In this document: piece by piece, positions 23,813 through 34,768 of the stretch
How the letters are laid out: every line of letters begins with the position of its first letter
How positions within the stretch are numbered: the stretch's first letter is position 1
Notes under the pieces: model-generated
Told to the model about the DNA's origin: nothing
The model's input: the letters and a program-made list of their open reading frames with translations, nothing else
Databases searched by the model: none
Made by a program: the position numbers and the translations under genes
Assembly: GCA_010015675.1 (NCBI GenBank)
Contig: ML976992.1
Location: 307,542 to 371,541, forward strand
Length of the DNA stretch: 64,000 nucleotides
Source of the DNA: Byssothecium circinans
Taxonomy: Eukaryota > Ascomycota > Dothideomycetes > Pleosporales > Massarinaceae
Direction of reading: 5' to 3'

Positions 23813-24353
23813 GCACTTCATTCACATTACGTTTTTTGATACCAGAACGGGGACGATTGAAACGAAATGCGATATCTGAATATATCCATCCTCGATACGA
23901 ACGATGCGGGCAGTTGGTGCCCCTCGATCGGCGCGATGAACCAGGAGCAGTCTAGAACGAAGGTGGGACAAAACAGAGGGAAAGCTTAGCAGGGAGTCCG
24001 CCGTGGCCACGGCTATTTTTGTAGACTATTATTCGGCTGTCAAAGAATGGCGTTATTAACAATTGCATTTGAACCATTTCATTTCGTGTGACAATACTTG
24101 AGCTGGACGCATTTGCTGTGACGATGGACACATTTGCGGAACTTCCATCGCTGGACTCCAAGACGTCATGAACAGATCCATGTTCTTTTCGGGTTGCCAT
24201 GCAGCATGAACCCTGCAGCGTGAGCTCTTATCTAATCAATACGTTATAAACTTTACCGAAGCTCGCTTTCCCCTCCACCGTTCAATAAACACTGCATTTG
24301 CATAGACTGGGATAAGTTATACATTTTAACATTTCAACGAGCATCCTTTCAAC
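23813..24353. other. Intergenic region
   Basis: 3' flank of ERV29 and promoter side of the nucleoside hydrolase gene. Moderately AT-rich; nothing specific seen. Confidence 0.4.
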
Positions 24354-26249
24354 ATGGCTCCAAATCGCATCATCATCGATACAGATCCGGTGAGAGAAAC
24401 AACACTCAGGATTGATACATTTGCTGACGGGTAATCAGGGTGTAGACGATGTACTTGCCATGCTCCTTGCGTTTTCAGCGAAGCCTGAAGAACTGGAGAT
24501 CTTAATGCTGAGTATCACGTTTGGGAATGTGGATGTACACAAGTAACTCTCTCTCGCTGCGATCTCGAACTTGTCCTCGCCCACTCTTGCCAGACAATCC
24601 GATGCTTTCCCATCATCTTCTTATATTGAGATTGAGAGGCTGATTGGTTTGCAAATAGCTGTCTGAGGAATATCGTCACGCTGTTTTATTATATTGAGAA
24701 GGAGCGGGCGTGGCGGAAAGAGAATGGGAGGCCGGAGGGATTTGAGACGTTGATGGCTAGAAAACCTATTGGTATGTTACAAGGCTGGGAAGGAGTGGGG
24801 GAGCCCACTAATGATGTGCAGTTGCTGTTGGAGCTGAGGAACCGCTTGCGGAGCAGATGATGGTCGCAGACTTCTTCCGTAAGCTCATTAGTCAATTGTC
24901 CAATTGAAAAACCAGGAACTGACATGTCGTAGATGGCATCGATGGTCTCGGAGGCATTCACACCAGCGTACAGAATCCTCGTCCTCCATTCTATCCAAAG
25001 CCCCACTAACACAACTATAGCATCCACATCTCAGTCCCTCGGAAACTTGGAAATCTCTCTTCCTCCCTGCACCTGAGAATCTCTGCGCCGAAGAGACGGC
25101 AGAGCTCCAGAAAGTTGAAGACTCCCATTCTCTCTTCACGCCGTCGCTCAAACCGGCGCATGAAGAAATGTTGCAGATTTTGAGGGAGAATGAGGAGGGG
25201 ACGATTACGGTTGTGGCGATTGGACCACTGACGAACTTGGCGATTGCGGCGGCAAAGGACCCCGAGACATTTCTAAGAGTCAGGGAGGTTGTTGTTATGG
25301 GCGGTGCCGTGGATGCACCGGGTAATGTGAGTCTTACCCTTTCTCCTCCCCTACGAAGTGGATGCGTGAGAACGTTGGTGTCTGAGGCCTGATAGCCACC
25401 GAATCTCGCATCGATCTACTCACTCACCACCTCCTCGATTCCTGTACCTCCTTTCCATCTGATCAAGCAACCCGATACGCCACTACGCAGAGAGCTAAAT
25501 GAACGAAATCAGATGACTCCCGGTGCCGAATTCAACACTTATGCCGACAGCGTGGCAGCTGCACGCGTATACGCATTGACGAGTCCGAACCCAAAGACGA
25601 CTATGCCTCCGAGCCTATCCGGAGGAAAAGGCCAATTGCCTGCCTATCCAAAAGCTTTACAGAGAAGGCTAAAGGTGAAGCTATTCCCGCTGGGTATGCA
25701 TACATCCCTTCTCTTCTCTCTTTCCTCCTTGATCAATTAAGCAAACGAGATCAGACCTGACAAAACACAGACATAACAGAACAACACCTCCTCCCCCGTA
25801 CCCTCTTCACAACCCACATATCCCACCTCAAATCCTCCCCCCTTGCCGAATGGGCCTCCCTCTTCCTCACCTCCACCTTCCAAAAAATCCTCTCCATCGA
25901 CCCTTCCACAAACCCCGACACCATCGGCCTGCAGCTCCACGACCCGCTCACCATATGGTATTGTATGAGCACCTTCTCGCCTTCCGAGGCCGCGAAGTGG
26001 ACGTTCACCGAGGGCGAGGATATTAGGGTCGAGACGTCGGGGCAGTGGACCAGGGGTGCTTGTATTGTTGATAGAAGGGGGAGGGATGTTCAGGAACGGG
26101 AAGGTAGTCTAGATCACGAGGTTGTGGGGGATGCGGGTGGTTGGAGGGATTCGAGACGGGGGAATCGGTTGGATAGGTGTGTGGGGAGTCCTGGGGCGGA
26201 GAAGTTTGCGGGGGTTTTGTTGGAGAGGGTTTTTGGGAGCGTGGGATAG
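24354..26249 (+). CDS. Inosine-uridine-preferring nucleoside hydrolase, eight exons
   Basis: Exons 24354..24389, 24439..24542, 24659..24771, 24822..24878, 24933..24967, 25021..25326, 25513..25693 and 25771..26249 encode 436 residues. Each junction keeps frame and restores a family block. The N-terminal calcium/catalytic signature IIIDTDPGVDDVLAMLL is split by intron 1. Also seen are TFGNVDV, VAIGPLTNLAIAA, VVVMGGAV..GN, AEFNTYADSVAA and a C-terminal LQLHDPL, whose His/Asp belong to the active site. The enzyme hydrolyses the N-glycosidic bond of ribonucleosides in purine/pyrimidine salvage. It is longer than the ~320-residue core because of insertions around 45-140 and a C-terminal tail. The exact borders of the 186-nt intron before MTPGAEFNT are least certain. 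Confidence 0.9.
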
Positions 26250-26951
26250 AGAGATGAAGATCTTAATATAAGATTTGAAGTTGGCAGAAGGTCAGTACAC
26301 AAAGTGATACCAACGTGCTTGTTGGGGAAAATAAATGGGGAATGAGGGGTTGGTTGTTCCAGACTAAGGAGGGGGACGAAGGTAGCAAAGCTCATCCAAG
26401 GGGGTGTCAGTGCGCCTCGAATAAAGACCAAAGTATCAGAGCTCGGTGCACTGTGTATCTGGGTGCTCATACAAAATTCCTACCATTCGTCCTGGACCTT
26501 GGGCCACTCGTCTGTAGCATAATGGACTTGAGATGGCGACTTCCAATAGCTAGATTTGTTGCTTAGATTAATGTCCCCCAGCTTTCGAGATGCTGAGTGT
26601 ATGACGCATAATCTTTGACTGTACAATAAAATCTTGATATCGATCCTAAAATTGAGATTCGTTGCGCTGACCTGGAATGCGGGAAACGAAGGAGTGTGCC
26701 TGCTGAAACAGAGCAATAGAGTAATATCGAAGCTTGAATACGAGTGTTGGATCACTTTAGAACTTATGAAAAGAGCTTTTGGATACTTGTCGTTGCAGTA
26801 GGTAGACAGTAAAATATGTTCAAGCCATTGGTTGGGTCGACCGTGCCAAGAGGTTGCTCGTTCGCGCCTTCCTTTCCTTAGGACTCATCGCCATCTCTCA
26901 CATAACTTCTTTCACATCACCACAAGTGCACCACCACTACACGGCGCCGTC
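26250..26951. other. Intergenic region at the left edge of the accessory island
   Basis: It contains one copy of a diverged short repeat (26365-26414, listed separately). No gene seen. Confidence 0.45.
26365..26414 (+). repeat. Dispersed short repeat, copy 1
   Basis: About 50 nt resembling 33738-33784; the core TAGCAAAGCTCATCCAA (17 nt) is identical in both, and GTGTCAGTG follows in both. Origin unknown; possibly a transposon remnant. Confidence 0.6.
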
Positions 26952-27272
26952 ATGTCCCATCTTGATAGAACGACAGCGCGCCTAAGACACATATACAGAC
27001 CGTGGCGTGTCGCAATGCACCGACAGGCCAATGCAGATAATGACACCGCTCGCGACACTATCAGTCCCATCTCCATTCAGATAGCAGAACGTGTTCGGAT
27101 ATCCCGCGAGATCTTAGAGGGTATGGTTCCCTTCCGTCTACCTATTCTAGTCTAACATGTGCTAGACCGCATCACTGAACTCGAAACGCAGCTGGAGCTG
27201 CAGTAGAGAACTGGAAGAAATCGTTACTCGTCTGAAGAGCTTGAGCAGCAAGTCGCCAATGCGACGAAGCAC
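26952..27272 (+). other. Candidate 5' exons of the coiled-coil gene, interrupted by TAG
   Basis: ATG 26952 opens a frame (MSHLDRTTARLRHIYRPW) to 27120. A 45-nt intron (GTATGG donor, TCTAAC branch, GCTAG acceptor) leads to DRITELETQLELQ in the same phase as the downstream large frame, but a TAG at 27204-27206 breaks it. After the stop, coiled-coil-like coding (EELEQQVANATKHM) continues into the next feature. An alternative frame over the same bases (RELEEIVTRLKSL) also looks like coiled coil, so two compensating indels are possible. Confidence 0.45.
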
Positions 27273-28949
27273 ATGCCTTCTGCAGAGATTGAGAAGCTCG
27301 TCGACCAGCGAACCAACTTCATCAAGGGCCAGCATATTACCCTCCTTGCGGCATCCCATAAGGCAGAACTTGATGCTGCAAAGGCAGCAGAGGGTAAGCG
27401 CGTTACTGACGAGCTTAAAGCTAAGCACAGGGACGAACTTAATGCTGCAAAGGCAGCAGACCAACGTAATACCAATGAGCTCAAAGCTAAGCATAAAGAC
27501 CAACTCGACGCTGCAAAAGCAGCAGAGCAACGTGCTACTAACGAGCTCAAAGCTAAACGTAGGGACGAACTAGCTGTTGCAAAGGCAGCAGAGCGTAAGC
27601 GTGTTATTGATGAACTTAGTGCTGACCATCAGGATAGGCTTATTGCTGCCGTGGCAGTGGAGCGTGAGCGCATCACCAAGGAACTAGATGCTGCTTACCA
27701 GGTGGAAATCGACAGTCTCAACGCTTCTCATCAGACGATGATGGATGCTTCAAACGGTGCTCACCACCAGTATGAGCAGCAAGAAGCTGCGGATTTACAG
27801 GAGCGTGAGGCTCTCGAGATGAGGATCTATCGAGCCACGGCGGACATGCGCCTGATCAACCACGTCCTTGTCGAGGGATGCGAGTACTTTGGCCTCAATC
27901 CAGTCACAGATCTAGAATCCGACTTTGACAAGGCAAGGCAGAACGCATCCATCCTGGGCAATTACGGGAAGAAGTACATCTCACGGCTCTACCGGGGTCC
28001 GATCGAGAGACTCTTTCTGCGTCTAGATATTCCGCTGGGCCAGTGTCCGGCGTTTTATGAGCTGCCGAAGCAGCACGACGCTCAACTACAAGCATTCCTG
28101 CAGGACGGATTTGCGGAGTTGGTAAAAAGGTTTGAGCAGCTCAACGCTGCAAAAAGAACCCCCGATTCTAATGCCGATACCCGCCAGATTGAAGTAGAAG
28201 CTCGGCGTCGTGCCTATGAAGCTGCTCGGCAGCGTGAAGCGGAAGTTGAAGAAATTCAACGTCTTGAAGATGAAGTCACCCGTCAGCGTGAGGCCGAAGC
28301 TGCAGCATTCCAACGGAGAGGATACGAAGCTGTACAAGCCCAGCGGCTTGCAGGTGAAGCTGCCCGTGGACGTGAAGTCGAAGCTGCAGAATCTAAACTG
28401 AATGAAGATGAAGCTGCAGAAGCTCAGCGGCTTGCAGGTGAAGCTGCCCGTTGGCGTGAAGCCGAACCTCAGGACTTTGAAATGCCAGATGATGAGGAAC
28501 TTGTCACCCCAGCTCGCAGGAGAGGCCGCCCTCCTGGATCGGGCAAAAAGTTGAAGAAGCTGGGAGTACTGCCAGCAGTGGTACGCAACAGTACTAACGA
28601 TGATTGGGAGAGCCTCAACCAGCTCGGTCCCGCAGCGCGGAGTGCGTTGCAGTATCAGCAGAAAACCTGGACTAGGGGCGACAAGTTCTGGAAGGAATTC
28701 TCTCGTCTGGTCAGAGACAGCCACACAGACGGCGAGTACTGTCTGGGCTGTCGGGTTGTGGCCCACAACAGGGGTAAATGTTCCTTAAACAACGCAAATA
28801 TCGCATGTGATCATTGCTTCGACGCGCAACGGCCCTGTGGAAAGCTGATCGAGCTAGACGGCGAGCTGACGGTGGCATGGTTGCCACTCGACGAGGAGTT
28901 GCGAGAAGGCGCAGGATGGCAGGATCTCGCAACTTGGGTGTTGCCGTAA
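27273..28949 (+). CDS. Coiled-coil protein with AT-hook and Zn2Cys6-like C-terminus
   Basis: 558 residues from ATG 27273; the true start may lie upstream, beyond a TAG at 27204. Residues ~28-140 contain five ~22-residue coiled-coil repeats of the form KAKHRDELNAAKAADQR. The region ~180-290 has normal composition (NHVLVEGCEYFGLNPVTDL... YGKKYISRLYRGPIERLF). A second Ala/Glu/Arg-rich coiled coil covers ~310-400. Then RRRGRPPGSGKK is an AT-hook-type DNA-binding motif. The C-terminus starting at Cys490 has CLGC, KCS, CDHC and RPC with spacing C-x2-C-x9-C-x8-C-x2-C-x6-C, close to a fungal Zn2Cys6 cluster but with a longer first loop and placed at the C-terminus. I know no named family with this order. 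DNA binding is inferred. Confidence 0.7.
   Translation: MPSAEIEKLVDQRTNFIKGQHITLLAASHKAELDAAKAAEGKRVTDELKAKHRDELNAAKAADQRNTNELKAKHKDQLDAAKAAEQRATNELKAKRRDELAVAKAAERKRVIDELSADHQDRLIAAVAVERERITKELDAAYQVEIDSLNASHQTMMDASNGAHHQYEQQEAADLQEREALEMRIYRATADMRLINHVLVEGCEYFGLNPVTDLESDFDKARQNASILGNYGKKYISRLYRGPIERLFLRLDIPLGQCPAFYELPKQHDAQLQAFLQDGFAELVKRFEQLNAAKRTPDSNADTRQIEVEARRRAYEAARQREAEVEEIQRLEDEVTRQREAEAAAFQRRGYEAVQAQRLAGEAARGREVEAAESKLNEDEAAEAQRLAGEAARWREAEPQDFEMPDDEELVTPARRRGRPPGSGKKLKKLGVLPAVVRNSTNDDWESLNQLGPAARSALQYQQKTWTRGDKFWKEFSRLVRDSHTDGEYCLGCRVVAHNRGKCSLNNANIACDHCFDAQRPCGKLIELDGELTVAWLPLDEELREGAGWQDLATWVLP
27363..27670 (+). repeat. Tandem ~66-nt coding repeats
   Basis: Five imperfect copies of a 66-nt unit (22 codons) inside the coiled-coil gene, sharing GCTGCAAAGGCAGCAGA and GAGCTCAAAGCTAA blocks. 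Copy number change would lengthen the coil in phase. Confidence 0.75.
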
Positions 28950-30179
28950 TCGCGATGGATGCCGCCTAGGCGGCCTAGATCTTCTTAGCTATATCTGAAT
29001 ACAACATGTTTTCTTGCACCTTCTAATGCCTCCTGCGCTGCGGCTTTAGTTTTACAAGAGCGTTGCTTTTAGCACATCAACACAACAATGTCTTTCCACT
29101 TTGTCTGATGATCTAGTTTACGGCTCGTCTTGGATGCAGCATATGGACAAAAGCAGTGCGGCGTCTACAGATGTCACGATCTGTCAATGGTTGAGCTACG
29201 ATTCTTGGAGTTTAGCTCGTAGACAAGATTTTGACGCAATGAGCCATCCAAAGGCAGTGCTCTTTCGACGTAGTTCTTTGCTTCAATTCATGTAGTCCAT
29301 ACACTACTTGAATCAGAAATAGAACCGGACGAAATAATCCTACAATTCTAGAGAAAAGTCCAACAAACCTTCTGCATTATCTTTGAAATGCCACGTCTAA
29401 TATATAGATAACTATACAACAGGACCCGAATGGAACCTAGCTGAGTCGAAATCTGGATAACAGGCTTATGAAATGGCTCCAGGTAAAAGCAGAGTTGTCT
29501 CAAACGCTCACCTACCACACTACCATCAGACTCCTGCATCGCCGCTCGGAAGCATACAGCATCTAAACGCCAAACAGGACTGCCACGACACAATAGTACA
29601 TGCTATCTGCGCCTTACAACGCAACGGAGCTGTTAACCACTCATAGGATTCAATGTGCATTCAGTATGCAGTGAACTTCTGGAAGTCCGCCTCCAAAATG
29701 TAGGTATCTACTCCTGGTCACATTGCATAACAGCCTCAGTTACTACTGGACCCACCTGCCGTCGAGCCAACAACCATGAGGCTGAAGCTGCCACAGGCCG
29801 CACGGCGCCAGCTCCTTCTGGACTTGATATGCCAGGGAGACGAGCTTATAGACGAAGAAGAACTGCTGAAAGGTTAACTTGGAGAAGCAGAAACTCGGCC
29901 AATTCCATGGAGCAGCGATTTTTGTGTCGAGGCGGGGACGAAATTGATGTGAAGGGAGGCTAGCACCGGCCTGGACTGTCATCGTTGCCTCCGTGAGGAT
30001 TTTAGAATGACTGTCACATACTAGCGTCGAAGTATGTGGAAATACTTTTTGATAGTATTTCAATGTGGAATAGAATGAGGGAACGGGGGAACAAGTGAGG
30101 TTAGGTGCACGCCGAACTGGAGGAAGGGATCGCAAAACTCAAGACTATGAAATGGCAACGTAAATATATTCAGTATTGA
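28950..30179. other. Gene-poor stretch in the accessory island
   Basis: About 1.2 kb; the open frames 29101-29295, 29348-29593 and 29655-29963 lack family resemblance. No terminal repeats or transposase-like frames recognised. Confidence 0.45.
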
Positions 30180-32080
30180 CTACACTCCAGAAAACTTGGG
30201 ATATTCCTTACAAGCCTCTTCGTAAAGGCGCTCTGCCATCTCTATGCCAGCCCGTGCCTCGTCATTCTGCCAATTTTCGTCATCTTTCCACGTCTGGCCA
30301 AGTTCGCGATCTTCAATTGTCTGCCGCACTCTGAGCCTCTCTGCACTGTGCAGCTCCCAGTTAGAAATAATGGAAGTCTCGCTCTCAACCCAGTCAGCGA
30401 GATCGTTCCAACGCTCCTCCCGCTTACCGCGCGTCAGCTTATTGAAATGGATGCTCTCCATACTCTTTCCAGCAACGTCAATGCAAAAGCCGCCTCCTGC
30501 ATTGTAGTATGAGCCAGGCACTCGCGTCAGCAACATCTCAGCGACTGGCCCTTGTGCCTCTTCACTTAGAGGACAGACGACGAAAAAGCGCATTAGATAG
30601 AAGCCGCGTCCCCATAGGAGGTTGCAAATTGCCTGTACCACTGAAGCCAGCCAGTTAGAAGAAGAACCGCATGCTTCATGCTGGCGCTGGCGCACATCTG
30701 CTCGTCCCGCATAGCCAGTGTACTGCAGAGGCGGTTTCAACACCGCGTTCTCATCTTCCATGTCTCTGCAGCGTTGCTCTAGCTGCTCACAAAAGGTAAA
30801 GATAACCTTGACCCGATCGTCGGAATGATCTTCAGCTGTAGTCTGAAGGTGTCGTCGTAGACCGGCATCTGTAGCTTCACGTGTCCAGCGTTTCATGAAC
30901 TCGCGATCTATACGCTAGAACGCGTACTGACACTGCTCGTGCTTAACGATATCGGCATCTTCAGATGCATATCTTCGCAGCCACTTGCAAAGCCGTAGAG
31001 CGTCTTTTACTGGCATGGACTCGCCGCTCCTTTTTGTCAACACCCGTACGTAGATTGTGGGATGATGTGCTGCGCGGGTCTTGTATTTTTTCGAGAGTTT
31101 CGGCTAGTTCTCTATTCGACTCGACTGCCTGAACGAGATTGCCGAACGTGAGCTCTTGGAGCACGCCAGGAGGAAGAGTACATAAAGTGAGGTACGACAT
31201 TTCCTTCCAAAGCGGCGGTCGTGCAGCATACTCCTTACCAAGTTTAGATTCCGACGCTGCTTCTACTTCCATGGCCATTTTGATCGTTGGATCCAAGCCG
31301 TCTTGCTCGATTTGCTCGACACACGTCTCAAGCTCGGTTCGATATGCAGCATAGTTCTCAGGAAGTGGTCCGATATCCTCACAGTCAGGTATATCGAGTT
31401 CTTGCTGCGTAAAAGAGTGCCCAGCTTCCGCCTCCATCTGGGTTTCGTAGGGAGCGAATTCTAAATCATGATCAGCATCGAGTTCTTCCTCTTCGTCTTC
31501 GTCATAGTCAAAGTCAGACACGTCGGACGATTCCAGCAAACCTTCCGCATATCGCTTCATCTTGGCTTGAGCATTCCTGTGTGTTGCTCGCTTGCCACGA
31601 TAGATCAAGACGTTGCCAACGTCAAGGCTTTCGGAATCTACGTCGGATGACCGGTCATTGTCTGAATCAGATTTCTGGTGGACTTTGTGCACGTTAACGG
31701 GCTTCAATATTCCAAGCCTACCCTGGGTAGCACCCGTGCTGTTTGGCAGTGCATGGCTCATCGATGCAGCTGATGAACTGCTTGACTACTGCTTTTATGC
31801 TGCTCGAAGCTATGCTTCCCTGTGCAGCTCGTGCGCTACCAATTGCTCCATGTGCAGTTTTTGTGGTGCTGTAAGCCATTGAGCCCTGTGCAGCCGGTAT
31901 GCTGCGTGAAGCTGGCTGTGCCAGCATGAGGAAGCCCTGTCCGATCGCTGGAAGTGGTCGAGCTCTCGGTGGAAGCATAGGGCTGCCGACACTCATTTCG
32001 CTGGGAGTGTAGTCACCGTCGACAGAAGGCGACTCTGCATGTTCAATAAAATTGTCAATTGATCTTCGTCTTAAAGCCAT
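30180..32080 (-). pseudogene. Multi-part accessory gene of unknown function, broken by frame changes and a TAG
   Basis: Three minus-strand coding pieces lie in one order. Piece A (32080..31718, MALRRRSIDNFIEHAESPS...) is Ser/Ala/Pro-rich. Piece B (31761..~31090) is acidic, with FDYDEDEEEELDADHD and PLWKEMSYLTLCTLPPGVLQ. Piece C (~31085..30180) contains PTIYVRVLTKRSGE, LRLCKWLRRYASEDADIVKH, EFMKRWTREATDAGLRR, GRGFYLMRFFVVCPLSEEA and GSYYNAGGGFCIDVAGKSM. B and C are in different frames and meet at an A6 run (31086-31091), where one extra A would join them. A TAG at 30917-30915 interrupts C between CQYAF and RIDREF. A and B may be joined by an unresolved intron. No domain recognised. Decay or assembly error explains the breaks; which one is open. 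Confidence 0.55.
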
Positions 32081-32503
32081 TGTGACTGTATGTCAGTCGG
32101 ATGTGTATGGGTTGAGGATCCCCTTTCTTTCAAGTCGCATGCCACATGGGATACGCGATGTGTGGCACGTGCACTAAAAATTAGCTTAGGGTGCAGGGAT
32201 GTCGTGAAGGGCACCATGGTATCTCGAAAAACAACAAAGTTATGGAATTTAACACAGGCAATACAACACCTGCACTGACATTAGATAGCTGTTTAGAACG
32301 AGGAAGACCAAGTTAGGATACTCACATGATTGATTGATTGATACGACCCATCACGGCATAGAGATGACAGCCGGACGATATCACTATGAAAAATTGATTT
32401 GTCTACCTCCTTACCGGTGCCCGTTTCTCCATGCTTCTCCGTTCCTTCCCTGTTATCCTCCATGCTAAGCTGCGTACTTGCAGCTTTCTTTTCTCTAGGG
32501 TGC
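32081..32503. other. Intergenic region in the accessory island
   Basis: It contains a GATTGATTGATTGATA tetranucleotide run at ~32329-32343. No gene seen. Confidence 0.4.
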
Positions 32504-32880
32504 TCATTTACAGGTTTTTTTGCAATGGGGGGTTTCCGTTAGCAGCTTGAGCCGCTTTGAAACATCAGCAATATCAGCCCGCAGCATGGTTTCAAAGCTA
32601 CTCTCCATGTGCACTGGGACAAGCAGTTTGAAATCCATGATGTTCGCCTTGAACCCCTTGGAAGCACGCTTGTCGAGATCGGGCTTGTCGAACACGACAG
32701 CCACCCATGCGGGAATGATCGTGTTCGCGAGGCACTTCGCGATTTGTCAAGGGTTAACAGGATGATCCTCGTTTTTGAGGTACGCGACCAGCCCGAAGAT
32801 CAGCGGCCCTGGCGTAGTCAAATTAACCTCGGCCACGACTCTGTGTACTCATGCGCACCGGTGGAGTAGGAGTCACGTTT
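32504..32880 (-). pseudogene. Coding remnant of unknown function with internal TGA
   Basis: On the minus strand EVNLTTPGPLIFGLVAYLKN is followed, after a TGA at 32749-32747, by QIAKCLANTIIPAWVAVVFD and KANIMDFKLLVPVHMESS in the same frame, ending at 32504. A second TGA lies further upstream. Both fit single C-to-T changes of CGA. The segment looks coding by composition but I recognise no family, and neither a start codon nor splice sites are evident. Confidence 0.4.
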
Positions 32881-33050
32881 TTTGCCACCCTCTCTGATAA
32901 ACACACTTCTTAGATGATCGTTAGGCCCTTATTGGTTCGCTGGGGATGAGGTTTGCACGTGACTCTAACTTCAGTGGTTACCACTATGCTCCGCGAGCAG
33001 ATGGTGGCGGCTTCGAAGCCTAGTTATTTACCTACAGCAGCAGTTATCTG

Positions 33051-33616
33051 TTACCTATTAGCTAAGGTACTCGAGGCCCATTTGGAGTCTGGCATATCCC
33101 GTTCATACTTGTGTAGGTAGCCGTCGCTAGCGTCAATGTCAAGAAGATCCGTCTTCTGTGCGACCGCGAAAAGGGTGTCAATAGCCTCTTCTTTATCCTT
33201 CGTCAGGATGTTGCGCAACTCTAGCTTCCTCACCATAACCGCCAGATCTCTATCCTTGTTGATAGCAAGCTCCTGAGCGGCAGTCTTCTTAATGGCCTCG
33301 TATAATTCCATTGCATTTTTTGACCATCATTGAGGCTCAAAACCACACTGTCGAGACTATTATCGAGGTCATACATCATTTTCTCATACTTGATGTATTC
33401 CTCCTTCTCGAGCTCAGCTTCCCGTCGCATTGTCTCCTGCACCTTGGAGCTCCAGCCAGTCGGACAGCCGCAACGGGTCTGGGTTCCAAAGTCCATCCGG
33501 AGCCCTATCAATGCCGATTTCAAGCCATGTCCGCATACAACTGTGACACCGTCCCATACAACCTGAGCCAGGCCAATGAGGCATGTATGGCACTGAAACG
33601 ATGGGTGGAGGAACAC
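33051..33616 (-). pseudogene. Lys/Glu-rich coding remnant split by a one-base change in an A-run
   Basis: The upstream piece (33616 down to ~33320) reads CHTCLIGLAQVVWDGVTVVC, TQTRCGCPTGWSSK and EAELEKEEYIKYEKMMYDLD. The downstream piece (33311..33051) reads MELYEAIKKTAAQELAINKD, EEAIDTLFAVAQKTDLLD and GYLHKYERDMPDSKW. They lie in different frames and meet at an A6 run (T6 at 33316-33321 on the plus strand); one extra A gives a continuous frame. Paired cysteines in the first piece hint at a metal-binding knuckle. Family unknown. Confidence 0.45.
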
Positions 33617-33737
33617 CGCGTTTGCCTTTCTCCAGCTGTTCGGTGGAAAGATCTTAGAGCCAGCTTTCCAGGATCCCCATAGTGTTGTACAGAAAGTTCG
33701 CCGTAGTTGTAAAGGCTTGAAGACCCTGATCCCTGAG

Positions 33738-33784
33738 TAAGGGGCACAAAGTTAGCAAAGCTCATCCAAAGGAGTGTCAGTGTG
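33738..33784 (+). repeat. Dispersed short repeat, copy 2
   Basis: Diverged second copy of 26365-26414 in the same orientation, about 7.4 kb away, flanking the decayed part of the island. Confidence 0.6.
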
Positions 33785-33798
33785 TTTCTCCTTGACTA

Positions 33799-34640
33799 TT
33801 AGACAGGAAGATGCGAAATCTTGAAGCCACGTAAAGACTTCGGCGCACGTTGTATCCCGGAGTTCACGTACATCCTAGCCGCTCGTTGCGCTGAGGGCGG
33901 TCCGTCGGGAGTGATAGGAAGTTGCCTCGTGTTTACCACACTACATTCTGGTGTAGCTGGTTGACCGAGGCATCCGAGCACTTGAAGAAACCCCGACGCG
34001 TCATGACAGTGTGTATGACTTGAGCTTGAATGTCAGCAGTCAAAAGCTCTCCTGCCTATCCGTCGATTTGAGCGTGGCGGAACCCGTGCAAAGTAAAAGT
34101 GGGCGACTGGTTGATGATCGGTTCTCCAGAACAGATGATGGCGTCCGTCGCCTTCGCCGATCGAAGAGGGCGTACTCTGAGCTCGTCGTCTTCCATAACT
34201 TCAGCATGGCGGAGGGTGACTAGACCACCTGCTTCAAGCTGTAGACGAGGAACGAATAACCTGCCGATGAGGTTCTGGCCGAAGACGAGAAAGGTCTTGC
34301 AGCTCTTGCTACTGAACACTTCCTTGCAGGAGACGATCTCTGTCACTTGAATAGCGCTGCATTGATAGCAACGAGCTTTGCATTTGGACGAGAGAGCAAT
34401 TTCGTTCCGAAAATTTTGTCAGTTCGCCAAACGGTGTCCGGCACAGCCCAGTTTTCTGCATTTTACCTTGGGCGTTTCTGCATGGATGAAGGCTTTACAT
34501 TTACACCTAATGACTTCCCCTATTAGTCTTTCAACCTCTAAGCAAACCACCAAATCTCCCCGGCGGAAGATCCCAAAACGACCATTCGAGCTATATCTGC
34601 CACCGGCTAAGGCTGCCCATCATCACGAATGAGCGATAGT
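33799..34640 (-). other. Probable coding relics, minus strand
   Basis: Short minus-strand frames with protein-like composition but many breaks: 33981..33799 (NTRQLPITPDGPPSAQRAAR), 34346..34056 (SCKTFLVFGQNLIGRLFVP, VMEDDELRVRPLRSAKATDA) and a Cys-rich stretch near 34480-34530 (RCKCKAF). They may be the upstream exons of the remnant at 33051-33616. No reliable gene model could be built. Confidence 0.3.
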
Positions 34641-34768
34641 AGGAAAGGCGTGCTCGATTGTGGAAGCTGATACTCAATAAATTTCTCTATCGCAACGCTA
34701 GGCAAAGAGCTTCATGAAAGACAAGAGGGCACATTCAGTATAGAAGGCTCCGTTGGGTTTGTAACTGT

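Noticed and set aside
24354..24600. Prokaryote-like operon structure of neighbouring genes
   Set aside because: All genes are monocistronic with introns; same-strand runs (snf5 to the nucleoside hydrolase) have long spacers.
33311..33682. Plus-strand frame MHFLTIIEAQNH... with a protein-like second half
   Set aside because: Opposite a Glu/Lys-rich minus-strand coding remnant that has better composition and continues into further coding. Kept as uncertain rather than annotated.
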